DNA of 64,000 bases from assembly GCA_964625575.1 (NCBI GenBank), contig CAZVBQ010000003.1, positions 62,001-126,000 of the forward strand, read 5' to 3'. The notes beneath the pieces were generated by a model. That model did not search any database, was not told the origin of the DNA, and saw only the letters and a list, made by a program, of their open reading frames with translations. Source of the DNA: UTCHB3 sp964625575. Lineage in GTDB: Bacteria > Bacteroidota > Ignavibacteria > Ignavibacteriales > Ignavibacteriaceae. The number at the start of each line of letters is the position of its first letter. The stretch's first letter is position 1. This document shows, one piece after another, positions 59,678-64,000 of this stretch. Both the position numbers and the translations under genes were made by a program.

Positions 59678-60097
59678 TTGGTATTAGTGGAATCAAAAAC
59701 ATTCTTTCTTGAAGTGGCAAGCACGCCCGAAAGTCTTTACTCAGTCGAAGAGTTTATCTTGAAAATAGCTTCTGAATTTTCGATCGAAGAAGACAAACTT
59801 TATGGTATCATGCTCTCAGTGTCGGAGGCGACCACAAACGCTATCTATCATGCTAACAAGCAAGATGCCAATAAATCCGTAACTGTAGTTGTTACCGTTA
59901 CCCGGCATAACTTTGCCGTTTCCATTAAAGACCAGGGGCCCGGCTTCAACCCGGTGAGTATACCCGACCCAACCCAACCTGAAAACCTCCTTAAAGATTC
60001 CGGAAGAGGCCTGTTCCTGATGCGTGCTTACTCCCGCTCCATTACATTCAATCCATCTCTCGCCGGTACCGAGATCTGCCTCGAATTTGATATTTGA
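59678..60097 (+). CDS. RsbW-like anti-sigma factor/serine kinase (GHKL ATPase)
   Basis: A 139-residue HATPase_c domain protein. The N-box SVSEATTNAIYHANKQDANK (about 47-66), G1 box IKDQGPGFNP (about 86-95) and G2 box DSGRGLFLMRAYS (about 106-118) are all present. Such proteins bind a sigma factor or phosphorylate an anti-sigma-factor antagonist in partner switching. No antagonist, phosphatase or sigma gene is adjacent. Start codons TTG 59678 and GTG 59687 are both possible; no clear ribosome binding site. Confidence 0.85.
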   Translation: MVLVESKTFFLEVASTPESLYSVEEFILKIASEFSIEEDKLYGIMLSVSEATTNAIYHANKQDANKSVTVVVTVTRHNFAVSIKDQGPGFNPVSIPDPTQPENLLKDSGRGLFLMRAYSRSITFNPSLAGTEICLEFDI

Positions 60098-60123
60098 CCT
60101 CCCCTTTTTGATTTTAATTAAAT

Positions 60124-60159
60124 AAAAAAAGCCGCCTGTTTTCACAAGCGGCTTTTTTT
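60124..60159. terminator. Bidirectional terminator between RsbW-like and T9SS genes
   Basis: Arms GCCGC and GCGGC flanked by seven A and seven T. It ends the plus-strand RsbW-like gene and the minus-strand T9SS gene at 60219. Confidence 0.85.
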
Positions 60160-60163
60160 AAGT

Positions 60164-60218
60164 GGTCAGTGGTTAGAGGTCGGTGGTAAGTTTTTCACTC
60201 CACACTCTAAACTCTACA
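60164..60218 (-). repeat. 3'UTR double heptamer array after the 60219 T9SS gene
   Basis: On the minus strand, three units TGTAGAG, TTTAGAG and TGTGGAG (60198-60218) start directly after TAG, then four units of ACTNACC type (ACTTACC, ACCGACC, TCTAACC, ACTGACC; 60164-60191), then the terminator. Nearly the same arrangement follows the T9SS gene at 63775. Confidence 0.8.
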
Positions 60219-63200
60219 CTATTTAACAAGAATCATCTTCTTTATTGAAGAGAACTTGTCAGCGCTGATCCTGTAGATGTAGGTACCTGATGACATGCCA
60301 TATCTGGCTGCGTCAAGGTCTACAAAGTGATAACCGGCGTTCATGTAACCTGAAACCAGAGTGGCTACCTTCTGTCCTGAAATGTCAAATACTTCAAGAG
60401 TAACATTAGCAGGAGTTGGGATCGCGAAATCTATCCTGGTGGAAGGATTGAACGGGTTTGGATAGTTCTGGCTTAGATCGAAAGCGTTAGGAACGCCAAC
60501 TTCAACTTCAATGGCATTGAATGTCTCTGAAGTACCATCAAAATCAACTTGTTTTAATCTGTAGGAATATTTACCTGTGGCAAGATTCCTGTCAGTAAAG
60601 TTGTAGTTTCTGGTGGCGGTTGAAGTACCGGCAGCTTTAACGATTCCCGCGTCCACCCACTCTTCGTTACCGAGTTTTCTCTGAACGATAAAGTGCTGTG
60701 AGTTGGTCTCGGTAGCTGTTGCCCAAGCAATGTTGGCATTGTTTTTATCGGCTGTCGCGGTGAACGATGTAAGTTCAACAGGAACAATAGTTACAACCTG
60801 AGCCTGGTTCGAGTAAGCTGAAGTGATGATGCCATTATAAGCACGGATCCTGTAAGTGTAGGTGGTAAGAGGAGCAATTGATGAATCTCTTACTGATGTT
60901 GCACCCGCGATAAGGGTTTTGATCACGCTATAAGCATTCGCGCTTGTTGAATCACCGTCTTTTCTTTCGAGGTAGAAGCCTTGTTCGTTACCCGAGTTGT
61001 CAGTCCAGTTCAACTGAACATAACCCTGGTTCTGACCGGAAGCCAAAAGGTTCGATGGAGCAAGAACTTCACTCGTGAACTCTTCAGCACCAATATCAGG
61101 AGTGGTCGCGTTTCTGAAGTTGCCGAAATAGTCGGTTGTCACTCCGGCGATTGGAAGCGCGCCCGCGTTAGCCTGTGTCGGATATCCTGTGTTGATCCTT
61201 GGATTAACAGGAGCAGCATAGCTCATGAAAGGAACCATCTCTGTAACCGCGAATGTATCTCTCGGAGTTACATAGGCTTTGTAATCAGCAAGGGTTACAT
61301 AATCAGTGGCGGCGTTGTAAGCGATAACGTCAAGAGTCTGAGCTGTGTCAGCATACATGAGGTTATTGTTTGTTGTAGCAGCAAGCTTCAGGAAGTTTGT
61401 ACCTGATGAAGCAAAAAGTACGGAAGTTCTTCCTGTTCCACCCTGGGTCATGTTCACAAGAACGTTATTTCTAAGATCGATGACACCTGATCCAAAATTA
61501 CCCCAGAAGAGGTTTGTTGAATGCATGGCCGCCAGAGTAGGAGCTGTGTTTCCATCGAGGAATACTGTGTTGTAATAAACCTCATAAGTAACAGCACCGG
61601 CTGTTGCCTGAAGGTTCATGCCATGGATTGCAGGACCTGTCGCGGTTCCTGAAGCTGTGGAACGGGGAGCTCTAAGGTCGTAAATGTAGCAGTTCTGTAT
61701 TCTGGTAACATTTGCACCGGATGCAAAACCGTTATTTAATTGAAGACCGAATGCTCTACCGGTTGTACTTCCATTGCTGTAAATGTCTTTTATCGAGCAT
61801 TTATCGATAAGAAGTGTGGAGTTCAAGCCCAACTGCTGAATATCCATACCAACCGCAAGACTGGTTGTAGGTGTGGTTCCATCACTCCAAATACCCTCGA
61901 TCTGAACATTTCTGATAACAATGTTACCTGAAACGTGATCAGTAGCGGAGTTGGCAGGGTTTAATCTGATACCATACACACCGTTGGTGACCATAATCGA
62001 TGCTTTGATGTTTGAAATCTTGACGTTTTCAATCGTCGGATTCAATTCAGCATTCATCTCAATGGTTCTGATGTCGGCAGCGGCACCGGAGTTAATGTTT
62101 ACATTACGGAATTCGCAGAAACCGCCATCAACACCGATGATCCTGTTGCCCCTGTCGGGGTTCGTGACACCGGCAAAACCGTACATCTGTACAGCAGCTC
62201 TCCAAAAGTCTTCGATAATGGTATTCTGAATTGTATTGTAGCTGTTTGCCGCGAGTGTATCAGCAGTGTTAGTGCCTGCTGTACCAATTCTTACACCGAT
62301 TGTGCCCGCGTTAGGCTGTCCGCTCATGGCGTTCAGGTCCATAAACACATTTTTAATGGTGTTAAAACGGGCGCCTTTAAATGTGGCAACACCTCCAACA
62401 GGATAAAGAGAATTACGGAGAAGAACACCCATGTTAAATTTGGTTCTGGTGTTCAGATTGTTAGTATTCTCAATAAGTTGTAAACCGTCAATAGTAACGT
62501 ACTGCGAACCTTCAAGACGAATAAAAGCATCACCTGATGCAGCACCCGGAGATGTGGTTGAGTAACTGCCATTGGTTGGTGACAGAATAACTGTTCCACT
62601 GTTCTTCAGTGTGATGGTATTTGTTGAGGATGTACCTGCAACATCAATGAGATGGAATATATCATCATATGTTCCGGCATTTACTGTCATTGTGACAGGT
62701 CCCGAAACTCCATTAACGTTGAGTGCTATTGCAGCATCACTGATAGTCTTGAAATTTGCTCCTGAACCACCAACTGTGTAGCTACCCGACAAAGGGGTTG
62801 GAGTTACAGGGGTGAATTTAAACTTTGTACCGGCATCAGGGAGCACCTGAACATAGTTATATTCGCCTCCCATTGTCTGATGATAAGATCTGTTACCGGG
62901 AACGCCGGCAACGTTGAGGGAAAAGAACTGACCTGTAGCCTGTCCCGCTGTCAGAATCGTGGTTGCATTCGAAAGACCCATTGACGCGCTGGTATTTTTG
63001 GCTGAATCAGGGGCCGCGGTGCTACCATAGATAATCTCGATAGCGTTAGTGGTTTCATACAGTTTTATCTGAAACTCAGCGTTCGCGGTTGTATTGTTAT
63101 ATGGAGCCTTAACCTGTTTCCACTCAACCGTTAACACACGGTTAGGTGAGGTGCCGGAGATCTGATACGTTACGAGATTGGTATCGGCGATAGCAAGATC

Positions 63201-63533
63201 GTCCCAGAAAGGAGCAACTACCTTGCGCAGAGTACCGTTCAGGGCATTGGCCGCTGTAGCAGCAGTAAGATTATTTCCAAATCGCAAGAATCCGTTCGTT
63301 GAAATTTGAAAAGTATCTACCGCTACCCCGCAGTAGTTGAAAGGAAACCCGATCAACACAGGAGCAGTGTAACCTTCATCACCAACTGTAGTACCCATTG
63401 TCCATGTGAATGGATTCCCGCCGGTGATTCCGGTATACGTGGTGCTGGAAACATCAAGCTTGTATGGAACCTGTCCAAAGGTTGATGCTCCTGTTACCAC
63501 AAGAAAAATGATCAAAGTAACAAGTCGTTTCAT
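60219..63533 (-). CDS. Large secreted T9SS protein with beta-helix and FN3-like domains
   Basis: An 1104-residue exported protein. Signal peptide 1-20 (MKRLVTLIIFLVVTGASTFG). Residues about 22-230 form a beta-sandwich (ISTNGFLRFGNNL). Then YTVGGSGANFKTISDAAIAL (about 252-271) begins a right-handed parallel beta-helix (about 260-770), as in pectate-lyase-like adhesins or glycan-active proteins. An FN3 domain (about 825-910), an FN3-like VPVELTSFTAT module (about 915-1005) and a T9SS sorting domain (LSQNYPNPFNPSTRIDFAI, ending KKMILVK) complete it. AAGGA precedes the ATG. The function of the helix is unknown. Confidence 0.88.
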   Translation of the reverse strand: MKRLVTLIIFLVVTGASTFGQVPYKLDVSSTTYTGITGGNPFTWTMGTTVGDEGYTAPVLIGFPFNYCGVAVDTFQISTNGFLRFGNNLTAATAANALNGTLRKVVAPFWDDLAIADTNLVTYQISGTSPNRVLTVEWKQVKAPYNNTTANAEFQIKLYETTNAIEIIYGSTAAPDSAKNTSASMGLSNATTILTAGQATGQFFSLNVAGVPGNRSYHQTMGGEYNYVQVLPDAGTKFKFTPVTPTPLSGSYTVGGSGANFKTISDAAIALNVNGVSGPVTMTVNAGTYDDIFHLIDVAGTSSTNTITLKNSGTVILSPTNGSYSTTSPGAASGDAFIRLEGSQYVTIDGLQLIENTNNLNTRTKFNMGVLLRNSLYPVGGVATFKGARFNTIKNVFMDLNAMSGQPNAGTIGVRIGTAGTNTADTLAANSYNTIQNTIIEDFWRAAVQMYGFAGVTNPDRGNRIIGVDGGFCEFRNVNINSGAAADIRTIEMNAELNPTIENVKISNIKASIMVTNGVYGIRLNPANSATDHVSGNIVIRNVQIEGIWSDGTTPTTSLAVGMDIQQLGLNSTLLIDKCSIKDIYSNGSTTGRAFGLQLNNGFASGANVTRIQNCYIYDLRAPRSTASGTATGPAIHGMNLQATAGAVTYEVYYNTVFLDGNTAPTLAAMHSTNLFWGNFGSGVIDLRNNVLVNMTQGGTGRTSVLFASSGTNFLKLAATTNNNLMYADTAQTLDVIAYNAATDYVTLADYKAYVTPRDTFAVTEMVPFMSYAAPVNPRINTGYPTQANAGALPIAGVTTDYFGNFRNATTPDIGAEEFTSEVLAPSNLLASGQNQGYVQLNWTDNSGNEQGFYLERKDGDSTSANAYSVIKTLIAGATSVRDSSIAPLTTYTYRIRAYNGIITSAYSNQAQVVTIVPVELTSFTATADKNNANIAWATATETNSQHFIVQRKLGNEEWVDAGIVKAAGTSTATRNYNFTDRNLATGKYSYRLKQVDFDGTSETFNAIEVEVGVPNAFDLSQNYPNPFNPSTRIDFAIPTPANVTLEVFDISGQKVATLVSGYMNAGYHFVDLDAARYGMSSGTYIYRISADKFSSIKKMILVK

Positions 63534-63680
63534 AACTCGTCCTTCCGTATGTTATTAGTGAATTGAATGACTAAAAATGCCATTAGAATAATAATTATTC
63601 ATGAACGTGAAAGTTAAACAAAATAAAACATATAAAAAAGCAGACGTGAAAAAAATCACAATATCGATGATTTAAAATTA

Positions 63681-63716
63681 AAAAAAGGCTGCCCCATTTC
63701 TGAGACAGCCTTTTTT
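63681..63716. terminator. Terminator of the right-edge T9SS gene
   Basis: Arms AAAAAAGGCTG and CAGCCTTTTTT with a short loop. It follows the heptamer array on the minus strand. It lies 148 bp upstream of the 60219 gene's start. Confidence 0.85.
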
Positions 63717-63720
63717 AAGT

Positions 63721-63774
63721 GGTTAGTGGTTAGAGGTAAGTGGTGAGTTCGTACTCCACACTCCACACTCTACA
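63721..63774 (-). repeat. 3'UTR double heptamer array after the right-edge T9SS gene
   Basis: On the minus strand TGTAGAG, TGTGGAG, TGTGGAG (63754-63774) start directly after TAG; a 5-base gap and four units ACTCACC, ACTTACC, TCTAACC, ACTAACC (63721-63748) follow. The layout matches 60164-60218 unit for unit. Confidence 0.8.
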
Positions 63775-64000
63775 CTATTTCATGAGCATCATCTTCTTGA
63801 CAGAAGTGAACTTGCCGGCAGATAATTTATAGATATAAATACCTGACGAAAGCTGAAGCTTCTGAGCGTCGATGTCGGCTGAATGATATCCGGCAGCGAA
63901 CATGCCTGAGAGAATGGTAGCCACTTTCTGACCCGAAATATCGAACAGTTCGAGAGTAACATTTTCCGGTGTCGGAATTGAGAAGTTAACTCTTGTGCTC
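63775..64000 (-). CDS. T9SS sorting-domain protein, C-terminal end only (truncated by window edge)
   Basis: I translated this by hand: 74 residues ending KKMMLMK and a TAG at 63775-63777. It contains NVTLELFDISGQKVATILSG and SSGIYIYKLSAGKFTSVKK, the strand pattern of a type A sorting domain, and opens in TRVNFSIPTPE right after where YPNPFNPS would stand. It is closely related to the C-terminus of the 60219 protein. The passenger domain lies outside the window. Confidence 0.85.
   Translation of the reverse strand, partial: STRVNFSIPTPENVTLELFDISGQKVATILSGMFAAGYHSADIDAQKLQLSSGIYIYKLSAGKFTSVKKMMLMK

Overview
The window reads as a chromosome segment of a Bacteroidota/Chlorobi-group (FCB) bacterium, most likely an ignavibacterium. 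The signs are four secreted proteins with a type IX secretion (T9SS) C-terminal sorting domain (three complete, two of them carrying the YPNPFNPST motif usual in Ignavibacteria), a carboxypeptidase-regulatory/TonB receptor, a DUF4837 lipoprotein, and promoters fitting the Bacteroidetes pattern TTG-N19/20-TAnnTTTG. The taxon is inferred from gene content, not from a marker-gene comparison. Base composition looks even. I see no insertion sequence, phage, integrase or CRISPR array.

Layout. 1-5488: TonB receptor (cut by the left edge), prmA, an amidohydrolase and a T9SS protein. 5705-7685: CDF metal transporter and a dihydroorotate-dehydrogenase-like flavoprotein. 7688-11769 (minus): three tandem GT9 heptosyltransferase-like genes followed by ispE. 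11854-18237 (plus): prmC-dtd-metalloenzyme-comEC-purK-purE. 18234-19157 (minus): LD-carboxypeptidase. 19266-25561 (plus): a seven-gene surface-sugar operon (glycosyltransferase-like, cytidylyltransferase, class III aminotransferase, SDR, KdsC-like phosphatase, NeuB-like synthase, fatty acid hydroxylase), which looks like a pathway to an aminated CMP-activated keto-sugar acid. 25676-29468: FG-GAP T9SS protein, XRE regulator, tRNA-Ala(CGC) and a PCuAC/Sco1 copper-delivery pair. 29609-32392: P-type Ca2+-like ATPase. 32400-40171 (minus): a compact run greA-ribD-ribE-tilS-hpt-ftsH-CTP-lipid kinase-DUF4837. 40286-48145: MBOAT O-acyltransferase with three SGNH hydrolases (one with LysM domains) and an M28 peptidase. 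48148-50438: Rrf2 Fe-S regulator and a divergent acyl-CoA synthetase. 50749-55174 (minus): nuoABCDEF. 55312-60097: beta-CASP nuclease, FN3 lipoprotein, predicted outer-membrane barrel, RsbW-like kinase. 60219-64000 (minus): two T9SS proteins, the last cut by the right edge.

The feature I find most worth attention is in the 3' untranslated regions. Five genes in this window (25704, 48723, 50749, 60219 and 63775) have, starting directly at the stop codon, a short tandem array of 7- or 8-base units, followed by a hairpin terminator. The unit sequences differ between loci, but most units carry a stop codon on the sense strand, and a 7 or 8 bp period moves that stop through all three frames. I do not recognise this as a described element.

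Other regulatory signals: a strong terminator-like hairpin sits in the greA leader directly downstream of a good promoter, and inverted repeats lie between rrf2 and the acyl-CoA synthetase, between sco1 and the P-type ATPase, and between nuoA and the beta-CASP gene. TTG start codons are common and several overlap the previous stop as TTGA.
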